A stretch of 64,000 bases of DNA from Musa acuminata AAA Group. Taxonomy: Eukaryota; Streptophyta; Magnoliopsida; Zingiberales; Musaceae. A program made the position numbers and the translations under genes. Positions 23,268-35,216 of this stretch are shown here, piece after piece. The DNA is taken from assembly GCF_036884655.1 (NCBI RefSeq), contig NC_088342.1, forward strand, positions 13,265,001 through 13,329,000, given 5' to 3'. Within the stretch, counting starts at the first letter, position 1; every line of letters starts with the position of its first letter. Under the pieces are notes generated by a model. The model had not been told where the DNA came from. It ran no database searches and saw nothing but the letters and a program-made list of their open reading frames with translations.

Positions 23268-24845
23268 TTACACTTGAATGGAGGCCATTAATATCATTGA
23301 GTCTTGCCCTTTTCTCATAACATTCAAATCATAATTATCTTCTAATAACTTCCATTGCTTCACAACCAAAGTCACCATAAAACTTGTAGATTTTCTACTA
23401 AGGGCATCTGCTACAACATTTGCTTTACCCGGGTGATAACGAATGATATAATCGTAATCCTTTAGAAGTTCTATCCATCTCCGCTGCCTCATGTTTAACT
23501 CTTTTTGAGTAAAAATATACTTTAAACTCTTATGATCAGTAAAGATTTCAATTGTTCGCCCATACAAGTAATGCCTCCAAATCTTTAGAGCAGAAACAAT
23601 TGTTGCCAATTCCAAATCATGAGTTGGATAATTCAGTTCATAACTCTTTAGTTGTCTACAGGCATAAGCAATCACTTTCCCTTCTTGCATCAAAACATAT
23701 CCAATGCCCTTTCTTGAGGCATCTGTGTAAACCATAAATCTATCATCACCACTTGGAATAGTGAAAATAGGGGCACTAGTCAATCTCCTTTTGAACTCTT
23801 GAAAACTTTGCTCACAATCATCACCCCATACAAATTTCACATTCTTTTGAGTGAGTTTGGTGAGAGATTGAACGATTCGAGAAAATCCCTCCGCAAATCT
23901 CCTATAATAACCTGCCATGCCCAAGAAGCTTCTAACTTCTGTCACGTTTGTTGGTACTTCCCACTTAACAACATCTTCCACTTTCTTTGGATCAACAGAT
24001 ATACTCTTCCCTGAAATCACATGGCCTAAGAAAGCAATTTCATTCAACCAAAATTCATATTTGCTGAACTTTGCATACAACTTTTGTTCTCTTAGTATGG
24101 ATAATATATTTCTCAAGTGTTCCTCATGCTCCTGATTACTCCTTGAACATACTAATATGCCATCAATGAATACAATCACACAATCGTCCAAGAATAGCTG
24201 AAATATCCTATTCATCAGTTCCATAAAAGTTGCAGGGGCAATAGTTAAACCAAAAGGCATCATTAAGAATTTATAGTGACCATATCGAGTTCTAAAAGCT
24301 ATTTTTGTAATATCCTCCTTCATGATCTTCAACTGATAGTAACCTGACCTTAAATCAATCTTGGAGAATACTTGTGCACCCTGTAATTGATCAAACAAAT
24401 CATCAATTCTGGGTAGGGGATACTTATTTTTGATGGTCACCTGATTCAATTGTCTATAATCAATACAAAGCCTTAATGTTCCATCTTTCTTCTTAACTAA
24501 TAGTACCGGAGCACCCCATAGTGAAACACTGGGTCGAATGAAACCCTTATCTAATAGTTCTTGTAGTTGCTTTTTCAATTCCTCTAGCTCAAGTGGTGCC
24601 ATTCTATAAGGAGGCTTAGATATTGGGGTTGTCCCAGGGACCAAATTAATAGTAAATTCACCCTCTCTATCTGGAGATAAACCAGGCAAGTCATCTATAA
24701 ATACATCAGGGAACTCTTTGACCACTGTAATTTCATTTAGGTGAGTTTCTTGATTTGAATGCTCCTTTACACACACCATATAACAAAAATAACCCTTATG
24801 CATAAAACGATAAGCTTGAAGTGCTGATATCAAGCAAGGAGGCAA
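23268..24845 (-). pseudogene. Tekay reverse transcriptase and RNase H
   Basis: Longest open frame of the window (525 codons), covering the end of protease, RT and RNase [40 protein letters not shown] (first Asp present), and the polymerase box [10 protein letters not shown], in which the second Asp of FIDD is Gly (codon 24161-24159). The connection block [21 protein letters not shown] and RNase H ([45 protein letters not shown]) follow, ending [16 protein letters not shown]. The frame is open although the enzyme would lack a catalytic residue, so decay is probably moderate. Confidence 0.95.
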
Positions 24846-24944
24846 ATCATGCCTAATACCCTCAAAGTAAAATATAGGCTGATATGGTATGCAGAAAGTA
24901 ATTATTTTTGTATAGCAATCAACACTAGCATGATAGGAAGATAG

Positions 24945-25273
24945 CTAATCCATGCCAAGTATAATATCAAAACCCTGGATCTCTAAGAGAATTAAATCTG
25001 CAAGAAGTTCACATTCTCCGATAGAAATCAAACAAGATGGATAAACCAAGTTTATTGTCAAAGAATCCCCAATAGCAGTAGTTACATATAACATATAATC
25101 CAAGGGTCTAGGTTGAATGCCCAAGTAACAAGCAAAGTATTGTGAAACAAAAGATAAGTTGGAACCAAGATCAAACAAAACTTTTGCATTTCTTTTAGAA
25201 ACATGAAGAATACATTCAACCACTGATTTAAAGGCTCTGGAATCTTGTTCAGTAATAGCATATACTCTAGCAT
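24945..25273 (-). pseudogene. Tekay protease region
   Basis: Retropepsin-like aspartic protease. VLFDLGSNLSFVS holds the active-site Asp, with DLG where DTG/DSG is usual. The domain closes with FDIILGMD before a stop at 24945. Stops separate it from RT at about 24850. Confidence 0.85.
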
Positions 25274-25299
25274 GGGCTATTGACTTAGGAGGCAGTGGC

Positions 25300-26221
25300 T
25301 CTTTCTTCTTGTTCAGTGGGCAATATCTTACTTTATGATCTAACTTTCCGCAAGCAAAACAAGCTCCAGTTGTCCGAAAATATTGACTTGTTTCATGATT
25401 TAATCCATATTTAGCACATGAATGAGTCCTCTATGGTGGTTTTTCTTTTTCAAATATGGACATCTTGACCCTCTTATAACTTGTTTCAGATTCATTCCCT
25501 CTCTTACTTTTGCTGATAAACTTCTTATCTTTCTTGTCCCTAATTTCTTGAATTTCCTCAGGTCTCTTTCAATTATCAAAGCCCTTTCGACCACATCGGC
25601 ATAAGCTTGGAGTTTTAATGCTGATATTCGACTTCTTATAGCTGGCCTTAGACCCCTTTCAAATTTCTTTGCTTTTCTAATTTCATCATCAGTTATATGA
25701 GTGACAAATCTGGAGAGCTCAATGAATTTAGATTCATACTTTGCAACTGTCAAATTTCCCTGGATGAGATCCAAGAACTCCAATTCTTTCTGCTCTCTAA
25801 TACAATCTGGAAAATATTTATCGTTGAACTTTTCTATTAATGCCTTCTATGTGATTGGCTCATGTTTGATTTCAGAAATCCTTTTAATCATTCTCCACTA
25901 GTGCTCAGCCTCTCCGTCCAACATAAAGGCTGCAAGAGAAACCTTTTGGTCTTCAGGGCAATTTAAGACATCAAATATTTTCTCTATCTACATCATCCAT
26001 CGTTCTACTATCAATGGATCAGGCTCACCACTAAAACTAGGAGGACTAAGATTCTTAAACTGTTTAATTCCCAACGTAGTTTGGTTTGATGCCCCCGTTC
26101 TATTATTTCCTCCATGTTGGACTTGTTGTTGCATCACTTGTGTCATAGTCTCCAGAGTTCTCATAATTCCACTTAATTGATCAGCAGTAGATGCAATAGG
26201 AGAACCAGATGTCCTCGTCAT
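25300..26221 (-). pseudogene. Tekay gag
   Basis: Starts at MTRTSGSPIASTADQLSG (26221). FKNLSPPSFSGEPDPLIVERWMM runs into a stop at 25988; the capsid part resumes as MEFLDLIQGNLTVAKYESKFIELSR (25783) to 25400. Near 25355-25310 an intact CX2CX4HX4C knuckle reads CFACGKLDHKVRYC, in a frame separated by stops. Gypsy Gag with retrotrans_gag-type core. Confidence 0.88.
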
Positions 26222-26354
26222 CCTCGCTTCCTAAAAATAACAAGAGAGATTTATTTTTTTGATCAATCTCTGAATAAAATTCACTAAACCACCAATTTTT
26301 TTTTTGTGTATCTAGCATATCAAAAAAAAAAAATCTTAGTGATCCTCAAATCAT

Positions 26355-26366
26355 GCTTTGATACCA
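26355..26366 (-). other. Primer binding site of Tekay element
   Basis: Minus strand TGGTATCAAAGC, close to the Met-tRNA complement, three bases from the LTR end (26370). Confidence 0.85.
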
Positions 26367-26369
26367 CTC

Positions 26370-29056
26370 TGTCACGCCCCCCCGAATTTATTTTTCATTT
26401 AGGAGGTGTGAACCTAACTCAAAATTGATAATATTATAATTCAACAAACAATCCAGGATCCAATCACACATTTGAGGTCACTAAGAAAAACATTCAAGTC
26501 ATTCACCTCTACAATTCACAATTAACAAAACCTGTGCAGTTTATAATCATACATCATGTCACTAGATGATTATTAAAATCCAAAGGCAACTTAACTAAAC
26601 CATAACCACATCATAAATCCATAGTTGTGAGAATCTATACAATTACAAAACCAACATGTACCACATGTTTATATCATTCATTACATAATTTTAACTTAAC
26701 ATTCCCAAAATCATAACATGAGAGGCACTTTTCAAATATTTACAGGATACATCAATCTAGATTTGTCATTGATATACACAAAAGGAACTTATACAATATC
26801 AACATATCAAGTATGAAAGATTTGCCCCAAAATCTTCTAGCTTCCCATTGCCTCAACCCAAACTACATATTTTAGCGAGCGATAAGCTACCCTAAAAAAT
26901 TTATATATCAACGGGGTGAGCATATAAAGCTCAGCAAGCGACTAACATATCCATAGCAAATAGGACAGTTTTTTTCAAACAAATAAGGTATCAAAAATAC
27001 AAAGCAGAGATACAAGATGAAACAGAAGCATGTGTTGTTTGAATGTAGAATTACGATGTTATTTCCTTCGAAGTATGTTTTATTCATATAATCGAGGAAA
27101 GGTAATTGGAGCATATCATTGACATAAAGAGCATATCCATGACATATGGTAATTTCAAGGTATAACAAAGACTTATAACATTTCAGAAACATATCAAAGA
27201 ACAAAACATAAATAGAAGCTCAAATGTCACATGACGATGCATTCATTTCATTTTTATCCAAAGCATGCATAGAAACATAGCCAAAGCTTTGGATATCATA
27301 TCAAACACATAGAAGGTGAAGTGGGATCATAACATAATATGGTCCATCCATTTTTGATTGACCACCAAACATAAGTCTCCCACGTTTGGGAGCTCCATCC
27401 ACCCACATCTGAGTGAAGTCATAGGGGGCTAGTAGAGCATCGTAGGCTCTAAGCATATCTCCCTTTACCATTTCTAGCAAAGGTTCACATTTATCCCATA
27501 AACACCAGAGTACAAAGGGACAGTATGAATAATGAAATTAGCATATATTGGAAAGCACATGCGGAACAACGAAATGTACATATGCCTTTCGAGTCAATAC
27601 GATACAAACATAATCTTTCACAAATGTATTCAGATTTGAAAGGAAATAAAACCAAGAGCATACAAGGATTTCAAGAAATCACATATAGCTCAATTGAAAT
27701 AAGAAAGTTAGATGAATTCAATGTCCAAAGAAATGAAACTGGAAGAGGCACATATCGAAAGCAAATGCGGAACAATGGGATGCATGTGCCGAATCATTAC
27801 GATACAAACATGATCTTTAGATGATAGCTACAGATGTACAAATAAATAAAGGACAAAAGTATACAGAAAATTAAGGTAATAATGTAAAGCTTAACTGAAG
27901 TAAGAGTTTTTGCCGAAATCGATTTCCAAAGAGAAGAAACAAGGAAAGCCGAAATCGACCAAAGCTCGATTCTGGCAGAATTTGATAGGAATATTGTATG
28001 AACTATTTGGATAAACAATTATGCTCCAATTTATACAAAATAGGTGTCCTTAGAAAGCTTTTTCAATCTAGTTTTAGGAAATCAAGTTTTACAAGAAATG
28101 GAATTTACAATAGGGAGTTACAGATAATTTCGTAGCTAAATGTCTGAAAATATTAGCTCTGTTTTATTGAATCCATAGGGTCAATGAAAGCAGATGTTTT
28201 AATTAGCAATTGTACTCCAAAAATTTCAAATCAGGTATATGAAAAAGAATTTTGAGTCTAGCTTCGAATACATCATACTTTGTATGAATCTGAGTTCACA
28301 GCAGAAAGTTATAAGTAGTTAAGCAACAAGAGGTCAGAAATTTTAGTCCCTGTTTTGCAGAATCTGTAAGGTTAATTTAAACAGAAGTCTTAGTAGGCAT
28401 TTAAACTCCAAATCATTCGATCTTAGTATCAAAATAAATATTTTTTTGTCTACTTTCAAATGGAATAGGTTTTGTCTAAATCAGAGTTTATGACAAAATG
28501 TTATGACGAAACATTGCATAGAGGTTAGATTACCGAAAAATTACAGATTCATAGCTTTATATCAAAACGAAAGAAGGTCTGGTTCTCAGTTGAAATCTTT
28601 CAAATTTTGTAGAATAAAAGTAGAAACAGAGATTATGGTTACTGTAAGATGGGGTTAGAACACTTGTCTTAAAATTATTTGAATCTCAAATGTGAGAAAA
28701 TTGATGAAAATACTTTCAGGTTTGTTTTCTTTAACCTTTCATCTAGTTCTTTTTTTTTTGGGTTTTGGCTAATGCAAAAGTTGCAAGGTGTCATGCATGC
28801 ATGAAAGGGGCTAGGTGTCATCTTTAGAGTAAACATAAGTGGCACCCTTAGGTTAGCTAGTGACACATGTCCACTATTTTTTTTTTAAAACTTAAATCTA
28901 AATCTTTCATAAATTATATCAAACTTCTAATATATACTCTTAGGTCCCTAGCCATAAAATTTTAATATAATATTATTTAATATAAATAATTATTAAATAA
29001 TTCTTATTTTTATAAATAAACCTTTTACTAAATTTTAAAAAATAGGGGATGTTACA
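26370..29056 (-). mobile_element. 5' LTR of Tekay element
   Basis: 2687 bp with intact ends: TGTAACATCC...GGCGTGACA on the minus strand. Begins with a run of C after TGTCACG on the plus strand. It matches 19075-21782 throughout apart from small indels. Confidence 0.92.
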
Positions 29057-30093
29057 AACATAATACAAACGTTTCAAGTGTCTAGCAATTATAGCATTTC
29101 ATCACATGACAAGATATCAATTTGTAGAATTGTGATGTATGCTCTAGATATCTTAACATAGTGCAGATATAGCAATAACATAGTGCAAATATGGCAATCA
29201 TAGCAATTCTATAACCATTTTATCATATATTTCGATGCAAGCTTTTGATATCTTAACATAATTCAAATTCAAATATGACACTTATAGTATCGATTCATAT
29301 ATTTCTCCCCCTTTATCATCAACAAAAAGGAGAATGATATAGGCAAATTTTAACTAGGTTTATATCATTTTTTAACAATGAGTGATAGGATACCAATTAT
29401 ACAAACATCTCAAGGAAAACATGACATGGAGGTAACTTTCATTACTTCTTCCTCTTTATTTGTTATTATCTTTTTGTATGAAGGAGGAAAGCCATTTGTG
29501 AGCTTACTCGAATGAAGTTCAAATTGATAAGATATTAAAGCATGCTTCATTTTTACAAGAATCAAGATATGTGTGTGAATCAAATCCTTGCACGTAAAAT
29601 TATTTCTCAAAAGATATAAGAAGGAATCGTCAAATCCATTTCAAGAAAGATATTTTTCACATGATAAGTCTATGAGAGATGCATTTGCTAGTTGATTCCA
29701 TATGTCAAAAATCAATGATGTGAATCCAAAACTCGATATGACATATGTTTATTAAGTCCGGAAGAGAATAATGTATCGAGAAAATCCAATTGTTATGATC
29801 AAGAAGATCCGAAAATGAAATTTAACACTTTTAAAAATGAAGATAAAACATGCTTATTGATGGAAATTTTTGTATCCAAAACACATAATTTCCAACATGT
29901 AATTAAGGCATGTAATTATGTAAAATCATCATGGCAATTAAGTGATTTGATCATTAAACCAAAAAAATCCAAAAAATAATCTTAACAAGTTTATGCATTC
30001 AGACATATTAACAATCCTAATTCTCTTCTAATGAAATCAAATTGTTCTTCACTTAGAGGTTTTGTAAAAATATCAACTAGTTGATGCTTAGTA
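29057..30093 (-). other. B2 3' non-coding region
   Basis: About 1 kb between RNase H and the lost 3' LTR border. AT-rich. A purine tract (minus strand CCTTTTTGTTGATG...GGGGGAGAA) lies at 29302-29330, a type repeated several times in Sireviruses. I found no env-like frame longer than about 65 codons. Confidence 0.75.
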
Positions 30094-31346
30094 TCAATGA
30101 ACTCTGATTATATCATGATTAGTGACATGATCTCGTATAAAGTGATGTCTAATATCAATATGTTTTGTTCTTGAGTGTTGAATGAGATTCTTTGTTAAAC
30201 ATATTACACTTGTGTTATCACATTTAATGGGAAAGTTTTTAAGATGGACTTTATAATCTTCTAAGGTATTTTTCATCTACACAACTTGTGCACAGCATGC
30301 ACTAGCTGCAATATACTCAGCTTCAGTTGTTGATAGTGCAACCGAGTTTTGTTTCTTAGATGACCAGAAAATAAGGGAATGTCCCAAAAATTGACATGTT
30401 CCTGATGTGCTTTTTCTATCTAGTCTACACCCAGCAAAATCTGCATCAGCATAAGCAATTAACTCAAAATTTTCGGATTTTGGATACCATAATCCTAGAT
30501 TTGTGGTACCTTTAAGATATTGAAGTATTCTTTTAACCACTTTGAGATGAGATATCTTAGGGTTCGATTGAAACCTAGCACAAAGTCCTACACTGAACAT
30601 GATATCCGGTCTAGTTGCAGTGAGGTAAAGTAAACTTCCTATCATACCCCTATAAGTTTTTTGATCGAAGCTTTCTCCACTTTCATCAACTTCTAACTTA
30701 GTGGAAGTGCTCATAGGAGTGTTAATAGCTTTTGAGCTATCCATATTAAATCTTTTTAGTAGATCTAAAGCATATTTAGTTTGACTAATAAAGACGCCAT
30801 TACTTAGTTGCTTAATTTGTAAGCCTAAGAAAAAGGTTAATTCTCCCATCAAACTCATTTCAAATTCGAGACTCATGGTTTTAGCAAACGATTCATAAAG
30901 AGATTCATTCATAGAACCAAAGAAAATATCATCAACATAAATATAAACAATGAGAAAATTATTTTCAAAATTCTTGATAAACAATGTAGCATCCACCTTG
31001 TCTTTTGTGAAATTATTTTCAATAAGAAAAGTACTAAGTCTATCATACTAAGCCCTTGGGGCTTGTTTAAAACATAGAGAGCTTTAGTTAATTTAAATAC
31101 ATGATTAGAGAGGCTATTATTTTCAAATCCGGGAGGTTGTTCAACATAAAATTTTTCAGAAATAAAGCCATTAAGAAAAATGCTTTTAACATATATTTGA
31201 AACAACTTAAAATTATTATTACTAGCATAAGCAAGGAGCATCCTTATGGCTTCTAATCTAGCCACAGGTGCGAAGGTTTCTTCGTAATCGATACCTTCTT
31301 CTTGGTTGAAACCTTTGGCCACTAATCTAGCCTTGTTTCTAACCAC
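30094..31346 (-). pseudogene. B2 reverse transcriptase and RNase H
   Basis: Sirevirus-type RT. KARLVAKGFNQEEGIDYEETFAPVARLEAIR opens the domain. Motif A reads FQIYVKSIFLNGF, with Tyr for the catalytic Asp (codon 31193-31191). A frameshift near 31046 moves to the frame of 30996, where YVDDIFFGS is intact, followed by GLQIKQLSNGVFISQ and GSLLYLTATRPDIMF. RNase H: IAYADADFAGC, KSTSG, STTEAEYIAASACCAQ. A TAG replaces Trp at 30277 and the frame resumes MKNTLEDY to HIDIRHHFIRDHV. The blocks match the autonomous Sirevirus order. Confidence 0.92.
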
Positions 31347-31379
31347 AATACCATATTCATCTTGCTTGTTTCTAAAGAC

Positions 31380-33010
31380 TCATTTAGTACCAATAACTAA
31401 ATGATCATTTGGTCTAGGAATAAGCTTCCACACCTCATTTCTCTCAAATTGATTTAACTCATCTTGCATTATAATAAAATCATCTTTCATGGCTTCGTCA
31501 ATACATTTAGGTTCAATTTGGGAGAGAAAAGTGGCATTGACACAAAAATTTTTAAGAGAAGAACATGTTTGAACCCCCTTAGATGTGTCTCCTAGGATTA
31601 GCTCCTTAGGATGAGCATCTACATACTTCCAATCCTTGGGTAAGGATGTTTCGGAAGTGGATGCATTCAAGTTGCTAGTTGGAGAAGGGATTTCATTTAA
31701 ATTTAAATAATCAAAATTAACATCATCATCAAAATCATTTTTCTCGATTTTGGAAATCTCATTGAAAACAACATGAATGGATTCTTCTATAATTAAAGTT
31801 CTTTTATTGAAGATACGAAAAACTTTAGAAACCAAAGAATAACTAAGAAAAATTCCTTCATCGGATTTAGCATCAAATTTTCCTAAGGCATCTTTTTCAT
31901 TCAAGATAAAACACTTACACCCAAAAACTTTAAAATATGAAACATTAGGTTTTTTATTATTCTACAACTCATAGGGAGTTTTGGTTAGTAAGGGTCTTAC
32001 TAGAACTCTATTCAAAATATAGCATGTAGTGTTTATGGCTTCGGCCCAAAAATATTTGGGTAGGTTATGTTCATTTAACATGGTTCTTGCTATTTCTTGT
32101 AAATTTCTATTCTTTCTTTCTACTACTCCATTTTGTTGAGGATTTCTTGGAGTAGAGAAGTTGTGGTTATATCCATTAGATTCACAAAATTCTTGAAAAT
32201 CATGGTTTTGAAATTCACCACCGTGATCACTTCGAATTGATGAAATCATAAGACCCTTTTCATTTTGAACAAGTTTACAAAACTTAGTGAAATATCTAAA
32301 GCATTCATTTTTATGTTTCAAGAAATAAGTCCATGTGTATCTACTATAGTCATCTACAATGACGAAGGCGTATTTGCTACCACCTAGGCTTGATGTAGAG
32401 ATTGGTCGTAACAAGTCCATATGGATCAATTGTAAGAGCCTAGAGGTGCTTATTTAATTCTTAGATTTGAAACTACCCTTAATTTATTTTCCTAATTGAC
32501 AAGCATCACACACATTATCTTTGATGAACTTGATATGAGAAATTTCTCGTACAAGTTCTTTGGATGATATTTGAGTGATTAGTTTCATGCTAGCATGACC
32601 TAATCTCCTATGCCAAAGCCAAGCATCCTCATTCAAAACCGAGAAACATATTTCATTGCAAAGATCATTGATATCAATGGTGTATATATTATTCTATTTT
32701 AATACAATCATAGATGTGTTTTTGTGTGGTTTTTCAATGATGCAAGCATTAGATTCAAAGTTGACGATATATCCTTTATCACATAATTGACTAATACCCA
32801 AGAGGTAATGTTTTAAACCATCAACTAACAAAACATCTTCAATAAAGAAGTTGGATTTGTTACCTATGGTCCCTTTGCCAATGATTTTACCCTTGTTGTC
32901 TCCGAAGGTGACATAGCCTTCGTCTATGCTAGTGAGTTTAGAGAATTGAGATGGATCTTTGGTCATATGCCTTGAGTATCCACTATCAAGGTACCATCTC
33001 TTGCTCCTAG
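31380..33010 (-). pseudogene. B2 protease and integrase
   Basis: Protease: WYLDSGYSRHMTKD (near 33000) holds the DSG active site, followed by TSIDEGYVTFGDNKGKIIGKG (32966-32694). Pre-integrase region: WLWHRRLGHASMK ... CDACQLGK about 32620-32500, then stops. Integrase (32429-31962): HMDLLRPIS, SIRSDHGGEF and GVVERKNRNLQE keep all three acidic residues. The downstream connection (31904-31380) ends ERNEVWKLIPRPND, the usual lead into RT. Copies of the protease part reappear at 48331-48640. Confidence 0.9.
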
Positions 33011-33164
33011 CTTGTGATGGTGTATGTCTCTACAAGAACGGATAATTTTTACGTACCCATTTACTTTTGGGTGCCTCAAAAACCGATCTACATTATTTAT
33101 TATGTTGCATAGAGTTTATCATGGTTCCTTTAGGAACCCAAATCAGTTTGTTCGGGCTAATTTT

Positions 33165-34612
33165 CTTGAATGGACAATGATATGTTTTATGTCCATGTTT
33201 GCAACAAAAGTTTCATTTGCTTTGGTGCCGAACATGTAAGATAGGGCCTTTTATGAAGGTGGTTGGATTTTGGTGAGGACTTCTCACAAATCCGATTCCA
33301 CTTCTTTTGGGAATGTGACCCTTATTTGTAAGGATCATGTTCAAAGATTTGCTATCAACCTCAAATTTTTTCAAGGCGTCCTTAAGTAGCAAGTTCTCCT
33401 TTTGGAGAGTTTCTAGATCATGACATTTTTCACATTGGGCTAAACTATCATGATATTCAGTTTTTAATTTATCAAAATTGCTAACAAGACTATCATGCTT
33501 ATTTTTCAGCAATTTATATTTTCTACTAATTGTTTTGCATTCATCAAATAAGTCATGGAAGGCATTTAATAATTCATCAAATGATAAATCTGCATCAATT
33601 AAATTTGTTACCTCCTCTCCGATGGCCATTAGGGTATAATGAGCAACTTGCTCGGTGTTGGACCCCTCTTCTTCGGACGCGCTCGAGTCATCCCACGTTG
33701 CTTTGAGCGCCTTCTTCTTTGATGTTTTCTTCTTAGCTTGGGGACAATCACTTTTGTAGTGTCCCGGCTTTTTGCACTCGTAGCAAATAACTTGGTCCTT
33801 TTTGGGTTCAAATTTATTTTTTATGTCATTTTTAACTTGTTTTTTTAATAAATTTTTTGAATTTCCTTGTTAGAAGTGCCAAGTCATCGTCACAGTCCTC
33901 ATCACTTGAGTTTTCTCTCAAGTGGTCATCTAAAGTTCTAAGTGCCATATCCTTCCTATTCTTTGAAAGGATGTCTTCTTGCTCTTCATGAGCATTGCAA
34001 GTCATTTCATAGGTCATTAATGACCCGATTAGTTCTTCAAGAGGGAAGTTGTTTAAATCTTTAGCCTCTTGAATAACAGTGACTTTAAGGTCCCAACTCT
34101 TAGGAAGGGATCTTAGAATCTTATTTATGAGCTCAAAATCCAAAAAAGTTTTGCCGAGCCCTTTTAGACCATTGACGACATCCGTGAAACGGGTGTACAT
34201 GTCGCTAATAGTCTCGCTCGGTTTCATTCGGAAAAGTTTAAAAGAATATATCAAAAGGTTGATTTTTGACTCTTTCACTCTACTTGTGCCTTCGTGAGTC
34301 ACTTCGAGTGTATGCCAAATATCAAATACAGTTTCACAAACCGAAATACGATTGAACTCATTTTTATCAAGCGCACAAAATAAGGCATTCCTAGCCTTTG
34401 CATTAAGAGCAAAAGTCTTCTTCTCCAATTCATTCCAATCGATCATTAGAAGAGAAGACTTTAAAAATCCATTTTCGACAAGATTTCAAAGTTCAAAATC
34501 CATTGAAATAAGGAAGATCCTCGTTCGGGTCTTCCAATAGGTGTAGTCCATTCCATTGAACATGGGTGGATGTGTAATAGAGTAGCCCTCTTTGGTTTCC
34601 GGCGTATGCCAT
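33165..34612 (-). pseudogene. B2 gag, full-length Sirevirus type
   Basis: Start ATG at 34612, with an early frameshift; the FNGMDYTYWKTR block is at about 34570. The main frame 34446-33832 carries NELEKKTFALNAKARNALFC, FDIWHTLEVTHEGTSRVKESK, MKPSETISDMYTRFTD and ELIGSLMTYEM. A second shift near 33835 leads to an intact knuckle CYECKKPGHYKSDC (33780-33740), then a coiled-coil-like part (33629-33213: LLKNKHDSLVSNFDKLKTEYHDSLAQCEK). A second knuckle FCCKHGHKTYHC follows at about 33200, its first Cys now TGA. Unlike the gag-only family it does not stop at YFEIT. Confidence 0.9.
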
Positions 34613-34648
34613 CTCTCTTGGGTTTTAATCCGTTTGAGAGTTAACCCC

Positions 34649-34660
34649 GCTTTGATACCA
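34649..34660 (-). other. Primer binding site of B2
   Basis: Minus strand TGGTATCAAAGC two bases from the LTR end TGTTAGG at 34663. The copy at 50648-50658 keeps TGGTATCAGAG. Confidence 0.85.
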
Positions 34661-34757
34661 ATTGTTAGGATCAAGAGCACTAAGAGGGGGGGCGGGGGGG
34701 GGCGGTGGGGTGTGAATTAATGCAGCGAAAAACTTTTGATGATATAAAATGACGTTC

Positions 34758-35203
34758 TGTCACAGACTTAGCTGGTTTTGCCTAAGTCGTGCGGCACCCT
34801 TGCGTGTCCGTCCGCAAAGGTCAGCCTCCCCGAAGCCTCCCATTGTCCCTTAGGACCACCAAAAGAGAGAACGGGTTAGAGAGAACGCCTCAATCGGGAT
34901 CCACAAGCAAACATCTCCGAAAAACACTTCATAGACAATGCAAATTACAAACAGACTTTACAAGCTCTGAACAGTGGTACAACAAAGGGTAAAATGGTCC
35001 ATTACAGATCGAAAATCTCTCGCACGTGTCCACATGACACAACCTTTATTTACAAGCCTAAAGAGGCCACCAACCCAACTAAAATGGGACTATTAAGCCT
35101 TCGGCCGCCCCTCTACATGCTGTACAAGGCATGAACATGCCAAAAGACACGGACATACATAAGCATTACATCAAACACCCTGTTTCAAAGTTTGTCCGTG
35201 ACA
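34758..35203 (-). mobile_element. 3' LTR of the LARD-like element
   Basis: 446 bp, bordered inside by the purine tract at 35204. The interior sequence is shared with 38877-39322. Confidence 0.92.
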
Positions 35204-35216
35204 TTCTCCCCCACTT
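35204..35216 (-). other. Polypurine tract of the LARD-like element
   Basis: Minus strand agtgggggagaa type sequence directly before the LTR start. Confidence 0.8.

Larger units (their letters stand above)
19075..29056 (-). mobile_element. Tekay/Del-type chromovirus (Ty3/gypsy)
   Basis: Minus-strand gypsy element with LTRs of about 2.7 kb: left 19075-21782 (3' LTR) and right 26370-29056 (5' LTR). Order gag, protease, RT, RNase H, integrase, chromodomain is that of gypsy chromoviruses. Met-tRNA primer site at 26366-26355; purine tract at 21783-21799. The left LTR lacks about 24 terminal bases (TGTCACGCCCCCC... present at 26370), so target duplications cannot be checked. Inactive: stops, RT FIDG and integrase Glu to Val. 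Confidence 0.92.

Noticed and set aside
29410..29610. Possible env-like ORF between RNase H and 3' LTR of B2
   Set aside because: Only 66 codons, no signal peptide or membrane segment, in AT-rich non-coding sequence.
34681..34712. Very long G runs near LTR ends as sequencing errors
   Set aside because: They occur at the same place in nearly all Sirevirus LTRs with a conserved flanking stem, so they are real features, though exact run lengths may be unreliable.
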